A DNA stretch of 64,000 nt from Antedon mediterranea (lineage: Eukaryota; Echinodermata; Crinoidea; Comatulida; Antedonidae). Of the stretch, positions 1 through 10,313 are shown in pieces. Below the pieces are notes generated by a model, which was not told the origin of the DNA, did not search any database, and saw nothing but the letters and a program-made list of their open reading frames with translations. The stretch lies in the NCBI RefSeq assembly GCF_964355755.1, contig NC_092678.1, forward strand, positions 7,596,922 to 7,660,921, in the 5' to 3' direction. A program made the position numbers and the translations under genes. Positions within the stretch are counted from its first letter, which is position 1; every line of letters starts with the position of its first letter.

Positions 1-253
1 CTCTTACTGTAGTTGGTCAACTTGTGTAACTTTAATTCAATACTATTAAATCGATTTGATTTTAATTGATTTTTAACTACAATGTATTCACAGGGCCATT
101 TCTGTCTATATAATGGAGGGTTGCATTATCAATTATTACGATATCACAACACCTTTAAAATCAGATCTGTATACATATCTGTATTCTCTCTAAGTTAAAC
201 ATTTGAGCGAAGTTCATTTATTTTATGTACCAGTAATACTCTTTAGACTTTAC

Positions 254-562
254 CTGCACAAATAACACTAGCATCCTCAGAATGTCCACAATTGTGCACC
301 TCAATTCCACTATGAGTACAGCTTGTGATAGAGGTTTCATTTCCTGAACATTGAACATTATTGAGCATAATTACACCAGTCCCTTGGCCAAAATGAGCTT
401 GTCCTGGTGCTTTAATTGCTCGTCCTAGTCCTAATTGTCGACATACAACTTGGGCGTCATTTATGTCCCAGCCATTATCACATATTGTACCCCATTCTGT
501 GCCATTGTATACTTCAACTTTTCCCTCAAAGACATTGCTACCATCCACAAGTATAATGTTTT
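254..562 (-). CDS. Gene B exon: SRCR domain
   Basis: The exon encodes one scavenger receptor cysteine-rich domain: an N-terminal strand like [15 protein letters not shown], then [56 protein letters not shown]. The spacing and the C-terminal VIC match the group B layout in which one exon encodes one domain. The exon is 309 bp, starts after an AG acceptor (ATAG just upstream) in phase 1 and ends in phase 1 at a GTAAAG donor, so it is a symmetric, shuffle-able module. It follows the two MAM exons of gene B. SRCR domains bind microbial or endogenous ligands in secreted and membrane proteins, and echinoderm genomes carry large families of them. The ligand here is unknown. The donor shows that the gene continues left of the window. 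Confidence 0.92.
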
Positions 563-1445
563 CTATTTATAAATCCAAAGGCAAATAACTGAAAAAATGA
601 CGATGCTGTGGGTGGATCTCAATAGAGATACAAAAAAAAAGCGAAAAGCTAAATCGAAACGATAAAGTAAAACAGCCAGAAAAGTTAGCAGAGCTTTCAG
701 GCAACACTAGCCCTTCATCAGTGCAAGTCTATTTCTATTTATAGGTATAAATGCTAACTTTAAAATAATAATACATATTTGCGAAAGACAAAACTTGTGT
801 TACATAAAAATTTACCCCATTCCTGACTTTTGATCCTAAAATAACGTTTTCACAATAATTTGACCTGACACCGGCATAGTACATCACTTTTAACATGCTC
901 ATATAACATGGTTTAAAGTTGATAAGTGAATAAACAATGGTATGTTAAATGTCAATATGAACATTAATCTACATTTTTATCTTGAATTCTTGAACAACTT
1001 TACACTTGAAACATTCTTAACATCATGTTAATCTCATGGACCTATTAGTCTATGGTCTGTTCAAAATTGTATGTATACTGTATATAGTAAATATAGCACC
1101 ACCTATTCGAAAAAAAAATAAATTAAATTATCCCCTTCCTGACCTTTGATCCTAATTCCATAAACACCTTGTCTGTACATATAGGTTGATTAAATTTATC
1201 CCTTCACAACCTGTAAGCCCTATCATAACAATACATATGTGAGGACAAAACTGTACTATAATTTGTGGAAGAGTAGTCTTTTGATTCATGTTTCTGAATT
1301 TTCTCTATACTGACCCTAAATGATACCAGTGATACTGACCAAGTTCGGAGGAAATTAGTAGCATTTTAAAATGTTGCCAAAAGAAAGAACGGTGAGGAAA
1401 TAGAACCCAGTGACCTGATGCTGACTGGGTAATAAAATTACATAC
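563..1445. other. Gene B intron between MAM and SRCR exons
   Basis: Apart from the repeat tail with the hammerhead-like motif near 600-740, I see no coding or structured sequence. Confidence 0.6.
691..722 (-). ncRNA. Hammerhead-like motif in a repeat
   Basis: The minus strand reads CTGATGA, then AGGGC-TAGTGTT-GCCT, then GAAAGC. This is the order of a hammerhead core: CUGAUGA, a stem-II hairpin with a small loop, GAAA. Penelope-like elements of animals are known to carry such motifs. Flanking sequence does not form a clear stem I here, so it is probably a degenerate repeat copy. The surrounding 600-740 looks like the tail of such an element, with an A-rich run at 630-640. Confidence 0.35.
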
Positions 1446-1778
1446 CATGTCCAATTTTAATATCGTCTATTGCGACATCACCAGTATAGTCACTTCCTCT
1501 AGTGCCTTCGAACATAATGTAGGTGTCTTCATCACTAGTGTATGTGAAGTGTAGTATATGATGTCGCCATACATTTCCTTGGTTACCCTTTGTTGACCAC
1601 AACAGTTGGTTCCCCAAGTCTGATGTTTTGTAAACGTTTAGATTTCCCATTGCAGCTCCGTACATGTGATAGTAAAATGATAAGGTTATATGCCCTTGTG
1701 GTAGTAATGGACTTCTTAGGCGAGCTGCCATTCCTTCAGTTATGGGGGTTGATGTTTCAATATATACATAATAATCAT
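1446..1778 (-). CDS. Gene B exon: second part of MAM domain
   Basis: The exon encodes the C-terminal two thirds of a MAM domain. Visible landmarks are DYYVYIETSTP, ARLRSPLLP, LSFYYHMYG, GNLNVYK, LLWSTKGNQGNVWRH, YIMFEGTRGSDYTGDVAIDDI. These match the family pattern 'YLYIEAS ... L.SP ... C..F.YHM.G ... W.....QG..W ... F.G.RG..Y.GDIAIDDI'. The usual cysteine before the F-Y-H-M strand is absent (LSFYYHMYG). The exon is 333 bp with phase 1 at both ends, between a TAG acceptor and a GTATGT donor. It splices from the 3742-3885 exon to give GYT-D-DYYVYIE, restoring a continuous MAM domain. MAM domains are extracellular adhesion modules of about 160-170 residues. Confidence 0.9.
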
Positions 1779-3741
1779 CTATATATGTAGAAATAAGCAA
1801 ATATAGGTCTATTAACTATAATTAACTAATCAGTTCACTTAACTATTAACTGATTAGTCTTTTTTATATCAAACATTGTAATGCACTCTACTACGCGCGC
1901 GCTAAGGCAAAAATGCCCTTTGCCAAATTTGCGAAAGGCCAAAAATTTCTTTCGCCAAATCAATTAATGTTTAGCAAAATAAAAATTAGTAATTTTGATA
2001 TAAAATACAAATTATTGTTTAAAATGAATGTATATCTATTGTTTTGTAATATTTATATAATTAATAAACTCGTTGTTCCAGTCGATCCAGAAACGAAAAA
2101 TGCATTCTAAATATAGTATCTGAACGTTCACTCGGTCGTTCAAAAAGAGTACCGGCAGAAGACTATAATTAATACATACCTAGTTGTTTTTGTCACATGG
2201 CATGAAACGCGATACTCTCTGTTTTATCGCATGTTTTTTTAACTCGTGTACCTGGATTTTATGTCACATGACATGAAACGTAATACTCTCCCTAAACTAT
2301 TCCCACGACTCATGTTTTTTCCTGTCAAAATTCTGGTCGGACCTTTTTCATTACACATACTCATATATTCATAATAATAATTTAATGTTAAGATTAATCA
2401 ATCTTAACATGGAATATATATTTATTTTTCATATATGTTGTTGGTGTCCTAGCCTAGGTTTTTTTGTGTTTTTATAATTCGCTAATCCAAGATAGGATTC
2501 GCCGCCAAAACTAGTCTAGCCTCTGATCAACTCTCTCTCTGGTTGAGCTGAGGCCCACGGCCCCGATTTTGTCTCATCGGCGGATATCCGGCCAAATTAG
2601 GATAACCGATGTGTAGGGCGTCTACAAAAATTGACCTTTTCTAGCTTTAGATAGGATTTTAATTAGCAAACAACACATTTTTTGCATTGTCAATGTCCAT
2701 GCTTCTAAAGGCGATGACAATGGTGTTTACTAACCCAACGAACCACGAATTGGTCATGTTATTCAAAATGACCAATCCGGAACAATAATTATTACCAATT
2801 GAGAGCGTCTTACGGCGGCTCTCTCGCTGTCGCACGTTCCGACTATTTTTAGCAACCTACGAGGGTAGGTAAGCCAATAGTAGGATAGGGTATTTTATTA
2901 CAATATACAGTGCTTTTGGTGACGAGATATTTGTACTTTATTGTGTACTGTGGGGTGGACTTAACTAGCTCTAGGCCTTCAAAATGTATGATAATTTGCT
3001 TTCGCCATTTTGGCGAATGATGCCCAATTTCTTTTCGCCAAATGAGACCTTCAGTCGCCGTAGGCTCTATTTAGGTGTTAATGTAGTGTCTAGATTCGAG
3101 TTAAGCCTTAGTGTAGATGCAGCCAATTTTTATATTACTGTAAAGCCCAAAATTGTCACTGCCCTTTATTTTCGCGACTTTCACGATTGAACAAGGGCGC
3201 GCGAAAATTGCAAAATAATTCCCATCGACGTTGTATACAGTCGATCATGCCTGCCGTAGCAAAATACCATCGCCATGCTCTCCACCACCACCACACAGAT
3301 GCATCCGGCCATCATCGCAACCGTTCGTTGTTATTTTGTAGAAACAACAATCATTTGGTACATTAATTATGAGGGTGTTCAATATCTAAGAGCCTATTAA
3401 ACACGTGCGTCACCAACTGTGTAGCCAAAACATTTATTTACATCCCTAAATTTACAATCACATATTCTGTAATTTACTGACGCTATTCAACTGTTGTTTG
3501 ACGTTCATCGCAGAGGCGAAATACATTCGCAAATTTGGTTCAACAAATTACACAAGAAACTCAAATCGCGAAAATAAAAGGTCATGAAATAGTGAAAATT
3601 AGGGCTGCGAACATTTTGGGCTTTAGGCCTACAGTATATATGGATCTTTAGTTAAATTAGCCTAATTAGTCCAAGCTCAATATTTATGGTATCAAATTAC
3701 AATTAGGTAAACAATATGCATGATATATATCATTTTGGTAC
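1779..3741. other. Gene B intron within the MAM domain
   Basis: The intron contains a locally GC- and CpG-richer stretch (about 2500-3350), two patches rich in TTTGGCGAA-like words (1905-1965 and 3000-3045) and a MITE-like element at 3137-3634. No exon was recognised. Confidence 0.5.
3137..3634. mobile_element. MITE-like element with imperfect terminal inverted repeats
   Basis: The left end ACTGTAAAGCCCAAAATTGT is matched in inverse by the right end ATTTTGGGCTTTAGGCCTACAGT. Inside both ends lies a second inverted match around CCTTTATTTTCGCGA. There is no transposase, so it is a nonautonomous DNA element. Flanking TA could be the target duplication. Confidence 0.55.
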
Positions 3742-3885
3742 CTGTATACCCTGAATGACCGTTTCTTGGTCCAGTGTTAGATGATCCTGTAGAACCATTT
3801 TTGCGTGTCCAATCAAAATCATCACTTGACACTTGAGTCCAGCCATCAAAACTATTCTGGAAATTTGTGTCTATAGTACCGTTCA
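3742..3885 (-). CDS. Gene B exon: first part of MAM domain
   Basis: The 144-bp exon encodes NGTIDTNFQNSFDGWTQV followed by SSDDFDWTRKNGSTGSSNTGP and ends in GYT. This is the N-terminal third of a MAM domain, whose hallmarks are W.Q, DDFDW and TGP. The acceptor is a good polypyrimidine-TATAG and the donor GTACCA is phase 1. The family's usual first cysteine (C.FE) is not obvious, so the first disulfide may be missing. Upstream it joins in phase 1 to the signal-peptide exon at 5038-5110. The next exon of the chain lies at 1446-1778. Confidence 0.88.
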
Positions 3886-3939
3886 CTATAAGAAAGCAAA
3901 ATCGTTCCACTGTCTAAATTTATAAATGAATAGTGTCAC

Positions 3940-4170
3940 TGCCTTTTATTTAATGTATGATTTAGCGTTTTACGACAAGTATATAGTTCTCGAGATAGCA
4001 TTTGTAGCAATTTTTAACCAAAATTAATGAAAATAAATATTTTATAAATAATTTATGACAACTTATGGTAGGTCTATGACTAAAACCTTTATTACAATTA
4101 ATATAAACATTATAATTGGCTTTCATATGATATAATTTACATATACAAGCTCTAATTGTAACGCAAATTT
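3940..4170. repeat. Dispersed repeat, copy 1
   Basis: The stretch from CATTTAATGTATGATTTAGC to TCTAATTGTAACGCAAATT recurs with small differences at 61856-62145, in the same orientation. Confidence 0.75.
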
Positions 4171-4506
4171 AACATTTCTTTTGATATCCACTCCCACATA
4201 ATTAAGGTAGTTTTTAAAAGCTGTTTGAAAAAAATTCAAGCATATGTTACAAAAATATTTGTTATTCATTAAAAAATTTAATTTTATCAAAAACATTTAA
4301 AAAGAATTAGGTCACTGACTTCTGACCTGAAAGTGCATTACCAGAATCACTAGAATCGGGTTTTCAGATGTAATAATTACGACTTAAGGTAGTTTTTAAA
4401 AGTAATAATTATGTCCTACACAAAAATCATATTAAGACAAATGGTAAAATACCGTATGTGCACTAAATCGACTCATCTCTAAAGACACAACTTTGCGCTG
4501 ATTACT

Positions 4507-4507
<1 letters not shown>

Positions 4508-4540
<33 letters not shown>

Positions 4541-4790
4541 ATATTTAATGAGGGTGATCCATCCAGCTAATGCTGATCATTAAGGACCCTCAGAGATTCA
4601 CAAGACAAACATATACACAAGATGCTCTACATAAACAAAGTCTTCTTACAAGTCTTTGGGAGTGGAATTGTAATTTCGTCCTTAGAAAAAATCCTGACAT
4701 GTGACGGGACTTGAACCCAGGACCCTTGGATTGGTAGCCAAGCATCATAACCACCAAGCCACAACTCCACTCCCACTAATTATGGGAGTA
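4508..4790 (-). mobile_element. tRNA-derived SINE
   Basis: Read on the minus strand it starts with a tRNA-like head carrying an A box (TGGCTTGGTGG) and a B box (GGTTCAAGTCCC), and ends in about 30 A's (the T-run at 4508-4538). The acceptor and T-stem pairing is degenerate, so it is a SINE, not a functional tRNA. Transcription would be from the internal pol III promoter. Confidence 0.8.
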
Positions 4791-4824
4791 TGATCAGGAA
4801 AAAATGACTGACGTAAAAATGTTC

Positions 4825-4895
4825 AGCGCTTAGAGGTTTCACAACATTAGACACTATATAAATCCAGGATATTATTATTATTATTATAAATACCT
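4825..4895 (+). repeat. Short repeat tail with ATT microsatellite
   Basis: TTCAGCGCTTAGAGG, ACACTATATAAATCC and ATTATTATTATTATTAT form a tail also seen, with variations, at 38410-38500 (plus), 37500-37560 (minus) and 16455-16500 (minus). It looks like the 3' end of one SINE family. Confidence 0.55.
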
Positions 4896-5037
4896 CTGTT
4901 TCATAGAATGGCATGCATACTATAAATTCCTGCACTCTTTTACATTTTATTATATGCACATGTTACGTTCGAGTGGATAAAAAGAATGCTAGCCACATTA
5001 CATTGATCCACGGATATAATAACAGGTGCCTACTTAC

Positions 5038-5110
5038 TTTGAGATGAGCAGATAGAACATTGTAGAATTAACAATATCATTAATATAATAATACAATTTT
5101 TATCCAACAT
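5038..5110 (-). CDS. Gene B first exon: start codon and signal peptide
   Basis: This 73-bp exon is too short to stand out as an open frame. It reads MLDKNCIIILMILLILQC followed by SICSSQ, which is a short polar N-region, a strongly hydrophobic core and small residues suited to signal peptidase. It ends with one codon base at a consensus GTAAGT donor (CAA A|GTAAGT), so the intron is phase 1 and compatible with the phase-1 acceptor of the MAM exon at 3885. An almost identical arrangement at 22306-22378, with the same length, phase and C-terminal ICSSQ, strongly supports it as a real exon. It predicts that gene B encodes a secreted or type I membrane protein. A TTTTATA stretch and a CAGGAACTGGAAAT motif lie within about 170 bp upstream. 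The transcription start is not determined. Confidence 0.78.
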
Positions 5111-5537
5111 GTTTTTTTTCCTTACTTTCCCATCAAAAATAAACTTGAAAATGTCAAATAGACAACTTTCAGTGTAATTAATACTTTCTAGTTTCTTCCA
5201 TTAACCAGGAAGGGTTTAATATTTCCTGGTATAAAAGGGTCCTAATATTTCAAACCAGTTACATTTCCAGTTCCTGATATAATCTAAGACCTGTTCTTAT
5301 TTTAAATAAAACATAAACTTATGAAATGTCAAACTTGACAAGTTTTTATCCTGAAAGTCCCAGTGTAAGCATCCTCATAATATCAATAACTACAGTAGAT
5401 AGATTCCTTTTCCTGATCTAAAGATATATTCTTACTTTCAAAATAAAATAAATAAACAAATTATTTTCATTGTTCCATGGATGTCATACTGCCTGCTTGC
5501 TAGTCTCACATTCAATGCAGTGTTTATAATATAGCAC

Positions 5538-5800
5538 AGTATCTATATATAAATTATGCTTAATTCAGACAAAGGCGAGCACAATGAAAAACTTTGAGAA
5601 AAATCTCCGCCTTGGATACCTACCCCATCTAATCTATTTACCTACCTGATCTATCTCAGATGTATCGCGAAACGTAGATTTGATAACATTACTTTTCAAT
5701 TACTATTGATTGTTCCATTTTTGTCTTTAAAAACGACAAAATTGTGCGTTTCCGATTGAAATGTGTGGATATCGCAGGGTTATTTTCACATACTCGGGCT
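5538..5800. repeat. Dispersed repeat, inverted partner at 30815-31050
   Basis: The block around AGCACAATGAAAAACTTTGA, TCTCAGATGTATCGCGAAAC and TTTGATAACATT recurs in reverse orientation at 30815-31050. It is noncoding in both copies. Confidence 0.7.
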
Positions 5801-6236
5801 GACATAGCTATTTCTCATGCATTCATAAAAAATATTCAGAAAAACATTATTATGAAATTAACTTGGGAAGGGAAAATAGCCTAGGACTATACTTTATTTA
5901 ATTGATAACCTAGGCCTATATGTTTATTTGTATTTTATGGTTGAGGTAGTACAGGAACACCAAACTCAATTTGGCGAAAAATTAAACATAGAAGGTATAT
6001 TTTGCGATTATTTTGAGTTATAACATAGAGGGCGATATATACAATTTTAATTCAATGTCTCGCGCATCGGCCAATAAAATAAAATTTAAAAAAAATAAAA
6101 TACAAACCGGTCAAACAACTCAAGTGAAGCATCATAAAGTTGAAGACAACCCAAATTTCTTTTTTAAAAAATAATTCAATTTCAATAGATTTAATATACA
6201 TTTATACAAACGTATTGAGATTGTTAAAACTGTTAA

Positions 6237-7331
6237 AGGGGGGTTCCGGGTTTAAAATGAATAGTAAAAAATGTAAAATATATTTGTTTGTCTCTTGAAC
6301 GGTCAAAGTCTCAATTTATATAAGCGCCCAGTGAAGCAGAACGAAGGCTGTGAAATCAGGCCAGATAACAAGTGCAGCTACGGCAAAATCACACTGTGGT
6401 TACAAAATAGGAAATTCGTGAAATGGTCCATCTTCCGACGACTCGTTATCATAAACCATATCAATTACTTTTGTAAAATTATACTTATCTGATGTAATTT
6501 TAGTCGGTCTTCCCATTTATAAAGTCAATTTTTTATGAAAATTCATCAAAACAGTGAAAAATTAGATATGTTTGCACTTTACGTTTGCCGATTTTCGCAC
6601 CGACTTAGGGAAAAATCAAAATCAATGAAGCGTAACGTATACCGTTCTGTACATTCCTGCTGAGGATCGAGCGAGACGAAAATACACGTGCTCTCTCTGC
6701 TGCATGCCTGGCATCGTCACGTGATAAGCAGATACAACAATACCAAACTGGCCGGGTCGAGTATACCCCCGTCTATAATCACAACATGAACGATGTACAG
6801 TATTTGATTGAAGGTCGACTTGACCTACCGGAATGGTATAGATAATATAGATCGAATGAGAGAGTTGGAATATTTGTGTAGTGCAGCCTATATAGTAAAA
6901 GGCCTGGTAGTATCAATTCGCATAGGGTCTACTACACTAGCTAGCTCAATTTTTAACTGGGCCGGATCGGCTAGGTCTCCTTCCTACTACCTGGTCTACT
7001 TGCTTGATGCATGAGTATCCGCTTTTTTGGAGAGTAAACTAAGCCTATTTTATTTTAGGCCTACTTAGACGATCGGGACACCATACGTGTGGACGGCGAT
7101 CGGACCTTGTTTTGCTTCAATATTTACAGCCGATTTTGTAGAACGTTTTAGGTTTAGATTGTTTAGGAGTTTGGTTGATAGGATGGGTTTTGTTATTTTA
7201 GGGCCAATCGTCTAGTAGTAGGCTAATTTCTCGTTATTACTTCTTCATTCTGACATGTCTATATTGTTATAATATTTTTTATTTAATAAATAAACGATAT
7301 TTAAAACCAATTTTAAACCCAGAATCCCCCT
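6237..7331. mobile_element. MITE with TTAA target duplication
   Basis: The 1,095-bp element begins AGGGGGGTTCCGGGTTTAAA and ends in the inverse TTTAAACCCAGAATCCCCCT. TTAA flanks it at 6233-6236 and 7332-7335. TTAA duplications are characteristic of the piggyBac and Kolobok superfamilies. There is no transposase; two short open frames inside it show no family resemblance. Confidence 0.78.
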
Positions 7332-7339
7332 TTAAGGTT

Positions 7340-8728
7340 GTAGGATTGTGAGCCATATCGCATATCGATAACAGTATTTGACGCAGATACAAAATGTTCT
7401 ATCTAGAACTATAATAACTTTATTGTATTGTCACGAGTGACGATAAAATTATAAAATTACATGCAGAAAACAAATTACATATGTGGTCAGTAGGCTATAG
7501 AGGTAACACATTCTTTAGAAATTATAAAAAAATCCAAATCAGGTATCCTAGGCCCATGTTTCAATCTGAATCAAATGTACCCTCGGGTACTGTTAGGTTC
7601 AGGCCTTTACAGTTGATACATACCAATTGGTTTCAAATGGCCCATTAATCCAAGAAAAAAACTTTGTTTTGACAAGTTAGTGTGTTTGTTGCAGATAAAA
7701 ACTAGTCAATTCGAGTACATTATGCTTTTACAGCATGGCGCCACCTACTACTATACTACCACAAATAAATTACTGCCCAAATTCCTATGATCATAATGCT
7801 ATAACACCCTGAAGACAGGGTATCTTAACAATACACAGAAAAATTCAAAATATCCAGGGCTCTAAAGTACAATCATGGACCTTGAATAGATAAAATATCA
7901 AAATAAATAGTTTTAATTATTATTCTTTCTTCCTTAAATGATGTTTTATTTAAATTGATATTCTATTTAATAATTTAAGATATAGTGATTTATTATCAAT
8001 TATTTTTGTCAATCAGTAGGAATAGAAACATTTAGTGTATATTATGAAATGCTATATTTAATTATGAAGCAGACCTATTTGGGTAGTAAATACATAATTG
8101 TTTTGAGGATGGGGATTATGATTGGATTCAATTTTCCTTCTGTAGTTCATTTAGCTTCTACTATATATAAATTTACATAAGGGCAAAAACTACGCTTAAC
8201 TTAACTACATTTTTACTCAATATTATAGTAAGTTGGTACATACTTTCGGTACTGTTTACTAATTAAGTTTAGTTAAATAAATATTTATTGTCAATTAAAA
8301 CAAGCACGAATGTGCGATATAGGGGTACAGCAAAAGAAGCTGTAATGACGTCATAAGGCGGGATGACGTCACATACACATCAATAACCTCGGTACCCGAT
8401 ACGGCTATACGGTACCATCTTCGTCATATGGCTGCATCCGGTTTGAAATTAAAAAATCTGGCTCTATAGCTTTGAGAACATGTATATGTCCCTGCAGTAT
8501 ATTCATGCCAAATCCAAGCTCAATACTACATCAAATAAGTGAGTAGTACTTTATAAATCGCACTTTTTAATCAATAGTGTCGGATGGAGAAGATGAGAGA
8601 GTCCTATAGACTCGGGTACCCCGAGTAACAAATTTGGGGTAAACGATTTTCCTCAAAAAGGGATATTTTCCGACTGATAGCACACTAATTTTTGTGACCT
8701 ATAAATGTCGAGTGTTACTTCAATGCAA
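7340..8728. other. Noncoding sequence
   Basis: I see no exon, structured RNA or clear repeat here apart from short AT-rich runs. Confidence 0.4.
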
Positions 8729-9130
8729 GTTGCGAGTTGCGAGTCGGAAAGTGCGAGTTGCGAGTCGGAATGTGCGAGTTGCGAGTCGGAAAGTGCGAGT
8801 TGCGAGTCGGAAAGTGCGAGTTGCGAGTCGGAAAGTGCGAGTTGCGAGTCGGAAAGTGCAAGTTCCGAGTCGGAAAATGCGAGTTGCGAGTCAGAAAATG
8901 CGAGTTGCGAGTCGGAAAATGCGAGTTGCGGGTCAAAAAATGCGAGTTGCGGGTCAGAAAACGCGAGTTGCGGGTCAGAAAACGCGAGTTGCGGGTCGAA
9001 AAACGCGAGTTGCGGGTCGAAAAACGCGAGTTGCAGGTCAAAAAACGTGAGTTGCGGGTAAAAAAATGCGAGTTGCGGGTCAAAAAATGGGAGTTGCGAG
9101 TCGGAAAATGCGAGTTGCTGGTCGGAAAAT
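8729..9130 (+). repeat. 21-bp minisatellite, array 1
   Basis: About 19 units of the consensus GTGCGAGTTGCGAGTCGGAAA drift from left (GAGTCGGAAAG) to right (GGGTCAAAAAA). Because 21 is a multiple of three and units lack stop codons, every frame on both strands is open; none is a gene. Confidence 0.95.
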
Positions 9131-9911
9131 GACACCAGTCCTACCTAAACAAAATAGAGTGGGTTGTATTGTGGATGTTAGAAACAAATTGCTCGAGCAT
9201 GTGATATGAAACAATTAATCATTATATTTGATCTGCATTTTTTCTCGCATATGTGCGACCAGTGCGACATGATACAACCCACCCAGGTGTGTAGACTCTG
9301 TACATAGTGTAGGATGATCACCAAAATTAACCTATTGTGGCATATATGACAATGGCAAGAAATTTAATTATTTTCTTAACACTGCTTACAATATTTTTCA
9401 CGCTGCTGCTCTAGCCCGCTACGTCACATGAGATGACTCATTCATTAGATGAAATCAAGCAGCTTTATAGTACTACACTTTGACATTTTTGTTAAAATGG
9501 AAACTCCACTATAATTTATAGGTACCACCTGTTGAATCCAAAAAACGGCTGGGAAAAGAGTCTAACGACAAATCCCTAAGCATTTCTGGTATTTATGAGT
9601 CCCATGATATTACTATAATTCGCTGTCAGATAATCATTGAATTATTATCAAAACAGTCCATTGAAGTTTTTGTTTGTAATAGGATACTTGAAGCATGGAT
9701 ACCTCCATGCTTGAAGTATCTAGGCGTGATGAAGTGACCCCCAGACTTGAACTTAGCAATAACAATAAGCGAGCAGCGTTTTTTTGTAAGAAATATTCTT
9801 GTTTATTATTGACTTTAGCATTATTTGTTTCTGAATGCTCAACTTGTTTATATTTTAGTTAAGTCTCCAGTGCTTACTACAGTTCTAGGCTAAGCACTGG
9901 AGGTAGGCTTC

Positions 9912-10313
9912 ACATTTTCCGACCCGCAACTCGCATTTTCCGACCCGCAACTCGCATTTTCCGACTCGCAACTCGCATTTTCCGACCCGCAACTCGCATT
10001 TTCCGACCCGCAACTCGCATTTTCCGACCCGCAACTCGCATTTTCCGACCCGCAACTCGCACTTTCCGACCCGCAACTCGCACTTTCCGACCCGCAACTC
10101 GCACTTTCCGACCCGCAACTCGCATTTTCCGACCCGCAACTAGCATTTTCCGACTCGCAACTCGCATTTTCCGACCCGCAACTCGCATTTTCCGACCCGC
10201 AACTCGCATTTTCCGACCCGCAACTCGCACTTTCCGACCCGCAACTCGCATTTTCCGACTCGCAACTCGCATTTTCCGACTCGCAACTCGCATTTTCCAA
10301 CTCGCAACTCGCA
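9912..10313 (-). repeat. 21-bp minisatellite, array 2 (inverted)
   Basis: The same 21-bp unit in the opposite orientation, about 19 units, with mostly GGGTCGGAAAATG variants. It heads the 1.36-kb tandem duplication. Confidence 0.95.

Noticed and set aside
2984-3190. A 68-codon plus-strand frame in the CpG-richer stretch
   Set aside because: No domain or splice support, and it overlaps the MITE-like element at 3137.
8653-9135. Overlapping long open frames on both strands with Ser/Gln or Arg/Val repeats
   Set aside because: They are by-products of a stop-free 21-bp repeat; all frames are open and no start, splice or domain context supports translation.
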